Assembly: GCA_900549345.1 (NCBI GenBank)
Contig: UROC01000051.1
Location: 1-13,997, forward strand
Reading direction: 5' to 3'
Origin: an uncultured Collinsella sp.
GTDB lineage: Bacteria; Actinomycetota; Coriobacteriia; Coriobacteriales; Coriobacteriaceae
Length of the DNA: 13,997 nt
Part shown: positions 1 through 6,268 of the stretch, in pieces
Position numbering within the stretch: the stretch's first letter is position 1
Layout of the letters: each line of letters opens with the position of its first letter
Position numbers and translations under genes: made by a program
The notes under the pieces: model-generated
What the model was told of the DNA's origin: nothing
Databases searched by the model: none
Seen by the model: only the letters and a program-made list of their open reading frames with translations

Positions 1-36
1 GTGTTTGACCCGTTTGGATGGAAGAACGAGGGGTAA
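1..36 (+). CDS. Possible C-terminal end of an upstream gene (partial)
   Basis: Frame 1 reads VFDPFGWKNEG and then TAA, ending 42 bases before the next start codon. It would be the last eleven residues of a gene lying mostly outside the window. The stretch is too short to name a family or to prove that it is coding. The same-strand orientation and short gap would allow it to share a transcript with the two phosphoesterases that follow. Confidence 0.3.
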   Translation: MFDPFGWKNEG

Positions 37-78
37 GCCCTAAGGGATGCAGATGCCCCGCGGCGTTAGGAGGTCCCC

Positions 79-717
79 ATGATCTGGTTTACCAGCGATA
101 CCCATTTTGGGCACGAGAACATGTTGCGGCTCTGCGACAGGCCTTGGTCGACTGTTGCGCAGATGAACGACGCCATGGTCGCCAGCATTAATAGCAAGGT
201 CGCTGCGGATGACGAGCTTTACATTTTGGGTGACTTCAGCTTTAAGATGACGGTCCAAGATGCCTACGAGCTGCGCAAAAGCATTGCATGCAAGCGCGTC
301 CATCTGCTGCCCGGCAACCATGACAAAGACTGGACGCAGCCTGCGGTGGCGGATGCTTTTATCGTCGAGCCGCCCATTTGCGTGCTCAAGATCGACCGTC
401 AAAAAATCGTGCTGAGCCACTATCCCATGGTCGATTGGCAGGGCATGTCGCACGGTGGCTGGCATCTGCACGGACATATCCACAGCTGCGGCGGCGCGTA
501 CAACAAGTTCAACCTTCGGCAGGGACTGCTGCGCTATGACGTGGGCGTGGACGCCAGCGGCTACGCTCCGGTGAGCTTGGAGGAGCTCAAGTCATGGTTT
601 GCGCAGGTCGACGAGCCGGCGTGTTGCGTTAAGTGGCCGTGGTGGGTCAACGCCACGGGCGATGAGCAGGTCGAGCACGATCTCGAAACCTATAAGAGGG
701 AAGTGGTGATCCGATGA
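79..717 (+). CDS. Calcineurin-like metallophosphoesterase (first of a coupled pair)
   Basis: A 212-residue protein with the metal-binding motifs of calcineurin-like phosphoesterases in order: SDTHFGH at 6-12 (D7, H9), GDFSF at 51-55 (D52), GNHD at 79-82 (N80, H81), SHYPM from 113 (H114) and HLHGHIH at 129-135 (H133, H135). These residues normally hold a two-metal centre that hydrolyses phosphomono- or diesters. There is no signal peptide or membrane segment, so it should be cytosolic. A clear AGGAGG lies at 68-73, six bases before the ATG. The ATG of the next gene overlaps its stop (ATGA at 714-717), so the two are translationally coupled. The tail after residue 160 is rich in W and C and carries no motif I recognise. 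The family is very broad, so the substrate cannot be named; proteins of this size and opening motif are often annotated simply as phosphoesterase or metallophosphatase. Confidence 0.9.
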   Translation: MIWFTSDTHFGHENMLRLCDRPWSTVAQMNDAMVASINSKVAADDELYILGDFSFKMTVQDAYELRKSIACKRVHLLPGNHDKDWTQPAVADAFIVEPPICVLKIDRQKIVLSHYPMVDWQGMSHGGWHLHGHIHSCGGAYNKFNLRQGLLRYDVGVDASGYAPVSLEELKSWFAQVDEPACCVKWPWWVNATGDEQVEHDLETYKREVVIR

Positions 718-1439
718 CAGTCTATGTGACGGGCGATATTCATGGCGGCCTCGACATGCAAAAGCTGCGCGATTGGGACCTTGGGGATAGCCTGACGAGC
801 GACGACTATCTGATTATCGCGGGCGACTTTGGCTTTCCCTGGGATTTCTCTGCCGAGGAATGTGCCGACATCGCTTGGCTGGAGTCGCGCCCCTATACCG
901 TGCTGTTCGTCGACGGCAACCACGAGCGTTTCGATCACTGGGCGGAGCGTCCCATGGAGCTGTGGCACGGTGGGCTGACGCAGCGTCTGTCGGATACCTC
1001 CCCCATACGGCGCCTGACGCGCGGCGAGGTTTTTGAGCTCGACGGCTCAACGATCTTTACCATGGGCGGCGCCACGAGCGTGGACAAAGAATACCGCATT
1101 CCCTATTCCAGCTGGTGGCCGCAGGAACTGCCGGACGAGCGCAACTTTGAGGAGGCGCGGGCAAAGCTCGACAGCGTGGGTTGGAAGGTCGACTACGTGG
1201 TCACCCACACCTGCTCTACGCGCATGCTTTCGCCCACGCTTTATCCGGCGCCCGGCTGGAATTGCCCCGCCGTTGATCGGCTTACGGCGTTTTTCGATGA
1301 GCTGGAGGACCGCTTGGACTACAAGCGCTGGTACTACGGGCATTTTCATCGGGATGCCAACCCGGCCGAGCGCCATACCGTGCTCTACGACTGCATCGTT
1401 CGCCTGGGCGACGAACTCCAGCCCTGGGATGTTGCGTAG
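714..1439 (+). CDS. Calcineurin-like metallophosphoesterase (second of a coupled pair)
   Basis: A 241-residue protein that starts inside the stop codon of the preceding phosphoesterase (ATGA overlap), so coupled translation is expected. Metal-binding motifs are GDIHG at 7-11 (D8, H10), GDFGF at 37-41 (D38), DGNHE at 67-71 (N69, H70), a THT motif near residue 165 and GHFH near residue 210. It belongs to the same superfamily as its neighbour, but the sequences differ strongly, so this is not a recent tandem duplication. No signal peptide or transmembrane helix is seen. The gene ends 15 bases from the 3' end of the convergent gluQRS gene, with no obvious hairpin between them. The substrate is unknown. 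The pairing suggests that the two act on related substrates or as partners, which is inference. Confidence 0.9.
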   Translation: MTVYVTGDIHGGLDMQKLRDWDLGDSLTSDDYLIIAGDFGFPWDFSAEECADIAWLESRPYTVLFVDGNHERFDHWAERPMELWHGGLTQRLSDTSPIRRLTRGEVFELDGSTIFTMGGATSVDKEYRIPYSSWWPQELPDERNFEEARAKLDSVGWKVDYVVTHTCSTRMLSPTLYPAPGWNCPAVDRLTAFFDELEDRLDYKRWYYGHFHRDANPAERHTVLYDCIVRLGDELQPWDVA

Positions 1440-1454
1440 GGGTGGGGTGCCTGA

Positions 1455-2459
1455 TTACTCAGCCGTTACGGTAATGTTCTCCCTGTGCTTGCGGATAACA
1501 TCCCAGCTAAAATGCTCGACCAGCTGCTCGGCAGAGCGCGGCGTGGTGCCCGGCGCGATGCCTGTTTGTCCGGCGAGCCAACCCAGCAGCGCTTCGGGCG
1601 TGCCAAAGCGGGCGCGGAGTTCGCCCAGGTCCAGATCGCGGTCTCGTTTGGAAAGGCGGCGGCCGTCCGGTGCCATGAGCAGCGGAATATGTGCGTAGTG
1701 CGGCGTGGGCAGTCCCAACAGGTGCTGCAGATAGATCTGGCGCGGCGTGGACCCCAGCAGGTCGCATCCGCGCACGACCTCGGTGACGCCCATGGCAGCG
1801 TCGTCGACCACCACGGCTAGCTGATAGGCAAACACGCCGTCGCTGCGGCGCACCAAAAAGTCGCCGCACTCGGTGGCGAGTGCTTCGCATTGGGCGCCGT
1901 ACGTGCGATCCACAAATTCGATCACGTCGTCTGCGAGGTCGTCGACGGTGGGCACGCGCAGACGTGTGGCCGGCGCGCGCAGGGCGCTGCGGCGGGCCAC
2001 CTCCTCGGCCGAAAGACTTCGGCAGGCGCCACGGTAGATGGGCGTGCCGTCGCTCGCGTGCGGTGCACTCGCGGCGTGGAGCTCGGCGCGTGTGCAAAAG
2101 CAGGGATAGGTGAGGCCGGCGTATTGCAACTGGTGCAGGGCGTCCTCGTACAAGTCCAGGCGGTCGTGCTGGTAGTAGGGGCCTTCGTCCCACTCCAGCC
2201 CCAGCCAGGCCAGGTCGTTAATCAATTGAGTGGCAAGTTCGGGGCGCTTGCAGCGATCGTCCAGGTCCTCAATGCGTAACACGATGCTGCCGCCCTGGCC
2301 GCGGGCCGAAAGCCACGCGCACAGGCAGCTGAACACGTTGCCCAGGTGCATGCGGCCCGAGGGCGACGGGGCAAAGCGCCCCACGACGGGGGTGGGGGCG
2401 GCCGGCGTCGTTGGCGCGTCGGCGGCGGGTGTTGCTATGTTGCGTGCGTTGATGTCCAT
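1455..2459 (-). CDS. gluQ: Glutamyl-Q tRNA(Asp) synthetase (GluQRS, YadB family)
   Basis: A 334-residue protein resembling the catalytic half of glutamyl-tRNA synthetase. It has GRFAPSPSG at 27-35, the HIGH-type motif HLGN at 38-41, RIEDLDD at 62-68, and a KMSKS-type loop RLSKRD at 268-273. The C-x-C ... Y-x3-C set (C120, C122, Y142, C146) is the zinc site typical of GluQRS. The anticodon-binding domain of a full GluRS is missing, as expected. The family activates glutamate and attaches it to the queuosine at position 34 of tRNA(Asp). The frame stays open upstream to 2573, but I place the start at the ATG at 2459. It sits seven bases after a TATACT box, and upstream residues do not resemble the family. 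There is no Shine-Dalgarno sequence, which fits a leaderless message. The first ~24 residues are an Ala/Pro-rich extension. It converges on the phosphoesterase pair. Confidence 0.92.
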   Translation of the reverse strand: MDINARNIATPAADAPTTPAAPTPVVGRFAPSPSGRMHLGNVFSCLCAWLSARGQGGSIVLRIEDLDDRCKRPELATQLINDLAWLGLEWDEGPYYQHDRLDLYEDALHQLQYAGLTYPCFCTRAELHAASAPHASDGTPIYRGACRSLSAEEVARRSALRAPATRLRVPTVDDLADDVIEFVDRTYGAQCEALATECGDFLVRRSDGVFAYQLAVVVDDAAMGVTEVVRGCDLLGSTPRQIYLQHLLGLPTPHYAHIPLLMAPDGRRLSKRDRDLDLGELRARFGTPEALLGWLAGQTGIAPGTTPRSAEQLVEHFSWDVIRKHRENITVTAE

Positions 2460-2472
2460 GCGGACGAGTATA
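2460..2472 (-). promoter_or_regulatory. -10 box of gluQRS, probable leaderless promoter
   Basis: On the minus strand TATACT (2472 to 2467) is followed by seven bases and then the ATG at 2459. Transcription normally begins about seven bases after the -10 box, which puts the first base of the RNA at or next to the A of the start codon. No good -35 hexamer is seen 16-18 bases upstream. Leaderless mRNAs are common in Actinobacteria. Confidence 0.5.
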
Positions 2473-2596
2473 GCGCGGGGCGCGGTGGGGGAGACGCTGC
2501 CGTGGCCTGCAAGTTGCTGAGGCCGCGCGTTGCGCGTGCCGGACCACCGGCTCGGCACCTTAATCGTCGTCAATCAATCTAGCTCTCAAACGACAG

Positions 2597-2630
2597 AAAC
2601 CCCGGCAGCTCTTCGCAACTGCCGGGGTTT
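2597..2630. terminator. Strong hairpin, terminator-like, orientation unclear
   Basis: AAACCCCGGCAG (2597-2608) pairs perfectly with CTGCCGGGGTTT (2619-2630) around a 10-base loop. On either strand the stem ends in only TTT, followed by mixed sequence, so termination would be weak. No gene transcribed towards it from close by is visible in the window. It could end an unseen short transcript or shield the gluQRS promoter from upstream reading. Confidence 0.4.
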
Positions 2631-2812
2631 CCGCGGAAAAGGGGGACATGATCCTCGAGCGAACGGCAAAGGGGCAAACCGTTTTCGCTCAACTGCTTTA
2701 TGCCCCTCGCTCGCCGGCTTAATCGGCTCACGCCGCGCCCGCACAAAGCCGCTACACCTGTGATGGAGCTATGAAGTGGTATCTATTGCCGGAGCGGGCT
2801 ATGCCAAGGAGT

Positions 2813-2855
2813 GTCCCAGATTGCCGGCAGATAAGGAACGTCCCCAGGTGCCGGC
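2813..2855. repeat. Two copies of a REP-like GTCCC(C)AG..TGCCGGC repeat
   Basis: The unit is GTCCCAGATTGCCGGC at 2813-2828 and GTCCCCAGGTGCCGGC at 2840-2855; a third TTGCCGG lies at 2786-2792. Read on the minus strand, the units become TGGGACACTCCTT and TGGGGACGTTCCTT. The second matches the TGGGGACGTTCTTAA repeat at 5320-5346. No transposase is nearby. Confidence 0.55.
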
Positions 2856-2905
2856 CGCGGGTGTGACTTTCGGCCCGTTTTGACGCTCCGCTGACCTAGA
2901 TGTTC

Positions 2906-2934
2906 GTTACATGAACCCGCAAACGTGGGACAAT
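2906..2934 (+). promoter_or_regulatory. Promoter of the DUF2207 gene
   Basis: GTTACA (2906-2911) and GACAAT (2929-2934) each match the sigma-70 type consensus at four of six positions and are 17 bases apart. Transcription would start near 2941, giving a leader of about 28 bases with AAAGGA at 2956-2961 in front of the ATG at 2969. Confidence 0.45.
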
Positions 2935-2968
2935 GACGCTACTGGTACCACAGACAAAGGATGTGCCT

Positions 2969-4909
2969 ATGAACGCCCCCGTTGCCCAGCCCTGTTGGCA
3001 GCGCCGCCTGTTTGCGCGGTTCGCTTCCGTCTGCGCACTCGTCGCGCTTGCGTTGTTGCTGCTGCCTGCCGTCGCGCACGCCGACGGCTACTCCATGAGC
3101 CAAACCTATATCGGTGCCACGGTTGAGGCCGATGGCTCGCTGACCGTTGTCGAGGGACGCCAGTTCGATGATGACATTAACGGCGTGTATTGGGATATCA
3201 ATACAGGCTCTAACCAGCAAGGCGGCTCGGTGGTCGTCAATGTGCTGAGCGTCGAGGAAGACGACACTGCGTTTAACAAGGTCGACAGCGCAAATAAAGG
3301 CGACGACGGCGTTTACACGGTGGAACAGTCCGACGACGGCGTAAAGATTAAGGTGTTCAGCCCTCACGAGAGCGGCGACAGCGCAATCTACTACGTGAGT
3401 TATTCCATGACCGGTGCGGTTATGAACTGGGCCGATACCGCCGAGCTCTACTGGAAATTCGTCGGCGACGGCTGGTCGGCGGACTCCGATGACGTCGAGA
3501 TGGAAGTCTACTTTGCAAATGCCGCTGCCGGGACGGCTGCCGTCAAGGGCGATAACTTCCGCGCATGGGGCCACGGCCCGCTGACGGGCGACGTGTCGCT
3601 CGATGCGGACGAGCCCATGGTCACCTATACCATTCCCTGCGTGCACCAGGGCGAATTCGCCGAGGCACGCATCGCCTTCCCTAGCGACTGGGTGCCGCAG
3701 CTTGCCGCTTCGGGCGAAGAGCGCATGTCAACGATCCTGAGCGAAGAGAAGGAATGGGCCGACGAAGCTAACGCCCGCCGTGAGCACGCGCGTGCGGTTG
3801 CCAGCGCGATTGCCGTGGTGTGTGTTGTTGTGGCGGTTGCCTATACCGGTGTAATCGTGATGCTCAAGCTGCGCAGGCCCAAGCCCAAGCCGCTCTTCCA
3901 GGACGAGTACTTCCGCGATGTGCCCTCCGCCGATCATCCCGCGGTGCTTGCAACTCTTATGAGCTGGAACGACGTGCCCGATCAGGCATATATCGCCACG
4001 CTGATGAAGCTGACCGACGACCGCGTGATCAAGCTGGAAGAAGCGACCGAGACCAAGAAGAAGGGTCTGCTCCGTCGCGAAAAAGAGGAGCAGACGTATC
4101 GCATCACAGTGACCGACGAGGCCTGGAAGGCTGCCAAGAAGGACGGCATCGATCGCGACGTGCTCAAGGTCTTCTTCGCTGGCGTTAAGCCCGATAAAGA
4201 CGGCGTCCGTTCGCGCACGTTTAGCGAGCTGGAGGAGTATGCCAGCGAGCGTACTGAATCTGTTGGCGACAAGCTCGAGGACTATCAGAGCACGGTTAAG
4301 GGCAAGCTGGAGGAGTGCGAGTTTATCGCATCGGATGGCACTATCGCGATGGTGGCCGGCCTGGTTCTCGGCATCATCATTGTCTTTGGCATTTTGGGCT
4401 CTCTGATCTATACCGACTTTGCGGATGCCAATGTCGGTGCCGCTATGATTTCGATCCCCGTCACGATCGTGGGCTTTGTCCTGAGCTGCACCTTCCGCCG
4501 TTACACGCCGGAGGGCGCCGAGGTGGCGGCTCGCTGCAAGGCGCTCAAGCATTGGCTCGAGGACTTTACGCGTCTGAAGGAGGCCGTCCCCAGCGACCTG
4601 ATCTTGTGGAACAAACTGCTGGTGATGGGCGTTGCCCTGGGCGTTTCGAAAGAAGTGCTGCGACAGCTGGCCGAGGCCGTGCCTGCGGACCTGCGCAACA
4701 GCGACGATTTCTACGACAACTACCCCTGCTACTGGTGGTATTACCATCACTACGGCAACGAGTCCCCGCTCGATTCGTTCAACGATGTGTACCACGAGAC
4801 CATCCGCGAGCTGGCTTCGAGTTCCGATAGTTCGAGCGGCGGCAGCGGCGGCGGCTTTTCCGGTGGCGGCGGTGGCGGCGTCGGCGGAGGCGGCGGCGGA
4901 ACGTTCTAG
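2969..4909 (+). CDS. DUF2207 domain membrane protein with glycine-rich tail
   Basis: A 646-residue envelope protein. The start at 2969 is preferred over an in-frame ATG at 2933 because AAAGGA lies seven bases before it and it opens directly into a signal peptide: basic stretch QRRLFAR near 11-17, hydrophobic core 19-34, likely cleavage after AHA at 36-38. Residues 40-275 form the extracytoplasmic DUF2207 domain. A membrane segment follows at about 277-299, then a basic cytosolic region (300-455) and two more membrane segments near 457-481 and 490-508. A further cytosolic domain with GAEVAARCKALKHWLEDF near 515-532 is typical of this family. The tail 618-646 is Ser/Gly-rich, ends GGGGTF and is a hallmark of DUF2207 proteins. 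The function of the family is unknown. The gene stands alone with its own promoter, and a terminator lies about 175 bases downstream. Confidence 0.9.
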   Translation: MNAPVAQPCWQRRLFARFASVCALVALALLLLPAVAHADGYSMSQTYIGATVEADGSLTVVEGRQFDDDINGVYWDINTGSNQQGGSVVVNVLSVEEDDTAFNKVDSANKGDDGVYTVEQSDDGVKIKVFSPHESGDSAIYYVSYSMTGAVMNWADTAELYWKFVGDGWSADSDDVEMEVYFANAAAGTAAVKGDNFRAWGHGPLTGDVSLDADEPMVTYTIPCVHQGEFAEARIAFPSDWVPQLAASGEERMSTILSEEKEWADEANARREHARAVASAIAVVCVVVAVAYTGVIVMLKLRRPKPKPLFQDEYFRDVPSADHPAVLATLMSWNDVPDQAYIATLMKLTDDRVIKLEEATETKKKGLLRREKEEQTYRITVTDEAWKAAKKDGIDRDVLKVFFAGVKPDKDGVRSRTFSELEEYASERTESVGDKLEDYQSTVKGKLEECEFIASDGTIAMVAGLVLGIIIVFGILGSLIYTDFADANVGAAMISIPVTIVGFVLSCTFRRYTPEGAEVAARCKALKHWLEDFTRLKEAVPSDLILWNKLLVMGVALGVSKEVLRQLAEAVPADLRNSDDFYDNYPCYWWYYHHYGNESPLDSFNDVYHETIRELASSSDSSSGGSGGGFSGGGGGGVGGGGGGTF

Positions 4910-5019
4910 CGAGCGCTTGCTTTGGGGTGGATCTTTCTGTGCGGTTGCCAGGGAAGATTCATCCCATTTTTGTGCATCGAAACGGGTCAAACTTTCCGCT
5001 GAGGACCTTCGCACAAGGG

Positions 5020-5255
5020 GCAGTGGACAAAAAATACCAAATATGAGTACTGTTGCTGCGTTGGTCACATATGTTTGCACATAATAATGGGCTCCTAATG
5101 AGAGTACTCCTCGTTAGGAGCCCATTTTATTGAACATTTGGGGAGTTACGTCAGCTCGTGCAGCTGGTCGTCATGCCTATAAGCATCAAAAATGCCCCGA
5201 ATCGCTGCTACTAAAAAGGTAACAGTACTCATATTTGATGTATTTTGACCACGGC
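5020..5255. repeat. Inverted repeat pair flanking ~166 bp, MITE-like element
   Basis: The left arm 5020-5054 and the reverse complement of the right arm 5221-5255 share a perfect 17-base block, CAAATATGAGTACTGTT (5038-5054 and 5237-5221). They also share outer blocks of the form GC(A/C)GTGG(A/T)CAAAA...ATAC, differing by small indels. The arms enclose the terminator hairpin and a third GAGTACT in its loop. No open frame with a start signal lies inside and no target-site duplication is visible. It could be a non-autonomous mobile element, a paired operator, or a long RNA structure. Confidence 0.6.
5086..5131 (+). terminator. Rho-independent terminator downstream of the DUF2207 gene
   Basis: AATGGGCTCCTAA (5086-5098) pairs perfectly over 13 bp with TTAGGAGCCCATT (5114-5126) and runs into TTTTATT. 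The 15-base loop contains the palindrome GAGTACTC (5102-5109). It lies inside the inverted-repeat element, so it may belong to that element rather than to the gene. Confidence 0.75.
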
Positions 5256-5278
5256 TATCTACAAACCCCCTAGGCCAC

Positions 5279-5346
5279 TCATTGGGGACAGACTTAAATG
5301 ACTAGTTGTTGGGGATCAGTCATTGGGGACGTTCTTAAATGACTAG
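5279..5346. repeat. REP-like direct repeats TCATTGGGGAC...CTTAAATGACTAG
   Basis: Two 27-base copies (5279-5305 and 5320-5346) differ at only three central bases (AGA against GTT). The stretch between them can also fold, AATGACT with AGTCATT. They lie just past the stop of the minus-strand acetyltransferase gene. Their core resembles the TGGGGACGTTCC repeat at 2840 (minus strand) and the TGGGGTCAGG repeat near 12620 (minus strand). Confidence 0.7.
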
Positions 5347-5361
5347 GTGTGGCTGCTTGGG

Positions 5362-6003
5362 CTAGGCTGTTAGGTCGAGTTCGTAGAGAAAGCTTTCGCG
5401 CGGCATGTCGTGACGACGCTCTTCGCGGTTGGCGCGGTGCGTGGCCGTGCGCTTAAAGCCGTGCAACTCGTAGAACTTCCACGAGCAGTTGGAGTCGGTG
5501 TACAGGTGCGCCCTTGTCGCCCCGCGCGAGGACAGGTACGAGACCGCGGCATCGAGCAACACTGAGCCTACACCCAGGCCGTGGACATCGGGATCGACGG
5601 CGAGCAGCGTGACTTCGTTGTCGTGCGGCAACGGGCTGCTCTCGAGCAGGCGGTTGTTGGTTCGGATGGTTGCACGCACAAACGAGAGATACTCGGCGCA
5701 GGCATCAGGCTCCAGCTCACGCATCTGCGATAGCAGCGCGCGTTCGGTATCCATCCAATGTTCCTTAACGGTGGCGCCGGAGCTCTGTCCCGCACGCGCG
5801 AGCGAAATGCCACGCGCCTGACCGTCGATTACGGCAACCTGCGAAAACGTCGATGACGAAAGGCAATAGGCGAGGTCGCACGCGGCCTCAAGGCGGTTGT
5901 ACTCATCGTTATCCGAATTGTTATGCCAAAGCTGCTGCAGAATCAGCGCGATGGCGTCGAAGTCTTCGGTATCAAACGGTCGGTAGAGAACCCGCGAGAC
6001 CAT
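5362..6003 (-). CDS. GNAT-family N-acetyltransferase
   Basis: A 213-residue cytosolic protein. The acetyl-CoA-binding motif A is clear at 133-151 (LLAVDPDVHGLGVGSVLLD), with the H-G-L-G-V-G loop at 141-146 that corresponds to the family's Q/R-x-x-G-x-G/A. Motif B is visible as YTDSNCSWKFYELHGFKR at 168-185, and the chain ends in the usual beta strand (SFLYELDL). GNAT enzymes transfer an acetyl group from acetyl-CoA to an amine on small molecules or proteins; the acceptor cannot be read from the sequence. The start at 6003 is supported by AAAGAGG on the minus strand (6014 to 6008) four bases upstream. The gene is divergent from purH and appears to be monocistronic. A CATAAT box at 6069-6064 on the minus strand could be its -10, without a good -35. 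Confidence 0.88.
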   Translation of the reverse strand: MVSRVLYRPFDTEDFDAIALILQQLWHNNSDNDEYNRLEAACDLAYCLSSSTFSQVAVIDGQARGISLARAGQSSGATVKEHWMDTERALLSQMRELEPDACAEYLSFVRATIRTNNRLLESSPLPHDNEVTLLAVDPDVHGLGVGSVLLDAAVSYLSSRGATRAHLYTDSNCSWKFYELHGFKRTATHRANREERRHDMPRESFLYELDLTA

Positions 6004-6268
6004 GGTGCCTCTTTCTTTTGCGGATGCATATCGAGCACAGTTCTACCACGCTATTGGCATCTAATTATGGTGCCCCTGTGTTCCATGAACTCACCGTGCC
6101 CATCCCCTCCGCGCGCAAACTTTTTCTGCACATGCGCCCGTTGCGGGGTGCATCGATGCGCTCGATGCGCTACATTGAATCAGTATTTTCAATGCCGCTG
6201 CGCGAGCGCTGCAGATCGACGTATCACCGACTCACAGAGCACGGCGGCGTACCAGACAGGAGGACTGC
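6004..6268. promoter_or_regulatory. Divergent control region between the acetyltransferase gene and purH
   Basis: Towards purH, a perfect tandem 9-bp repeat TCGATGCGC (6153-6161 and 6162-6170) abuts a possible -10 box TACATT (6171-6176). The first copy lies inside the palindrome GCATCGATGC (6150-6159). Towards the acetyltransferase gene, CATAAT (6069-6064) is a possible -10. I looked for purine and ZTP riboswitch signatures in the purH leader and did not find them. The repeat may be an operator, which is inference. Confidence 0.4.

Larger units (their letters stand above)
2473..2905. other. Intergenic region with hairpins and short repeats, no gene seen
   Basis: This stretch separates the divergent gluQRS and DUF2207 genes. 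It holds a 12-bp perfect stem at 2597-2630, a possible switch-like pair of overlapping stems at 2657-2706, and two copies of a GTCCC/TGCCGGC repeat at 2813-2855. Short open frames here have no ribosome-binding site and no recognisable product. A small RNA is possible but cannot be shown from the sequence. Confidence 0.6.
4910..5361. other. Structured intergenic region between convergent genes
   Basis: No gene is seen. In order it holds a bulged hairpin at 4970-5016 (TTGTGC/GCACAA, GAA/TTC and GGTC/GACC stem blocks), the left arm of a 35-base inverted repeat (5020-5054), a strong terminator (5086-5131), the right arm (5221-5255), and two REP-like direct repeats (5279-5305 and 5320-5346). This is much more repeat structure than a gap between two convergent genes usually needs. 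Confidence 0.7.

Noticed and set aside
4837..4906. GGC-rich repeat that could look like a microsatellite or mobile-element edge
   Set aside because: It encodes the Gly-rich tail that is a normal feature of DUF2207 proteins.
3728..5080. A 450-codon minus-strand open frame opposite the DUF2207 gene
   Set aside because: It is a shadow of the GC-biased codons, including an Ala-rich run that mirrors the Gly-rich tail. It has no ribosome-binding site or motif.
5023..5252. A complete insertion sequence
   Set aside because: The interval between the inverted repeats is only about 166 bases, encodes no transposase and shows no target-site duplication. At most it is a non-autonomous element.
5279..5346. 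A short CRISPR array
   Set aside because: There are only two units, with a 14-base interval that folds with the units, and no cas gene. REP-like repeats explain it better.
6004..6268. A purine or ZTP riboswitch before purH
   Set aside because: The conserved core sequences of these riboswitches are not present; only a short direct repeat and a weak -10 box are seen.
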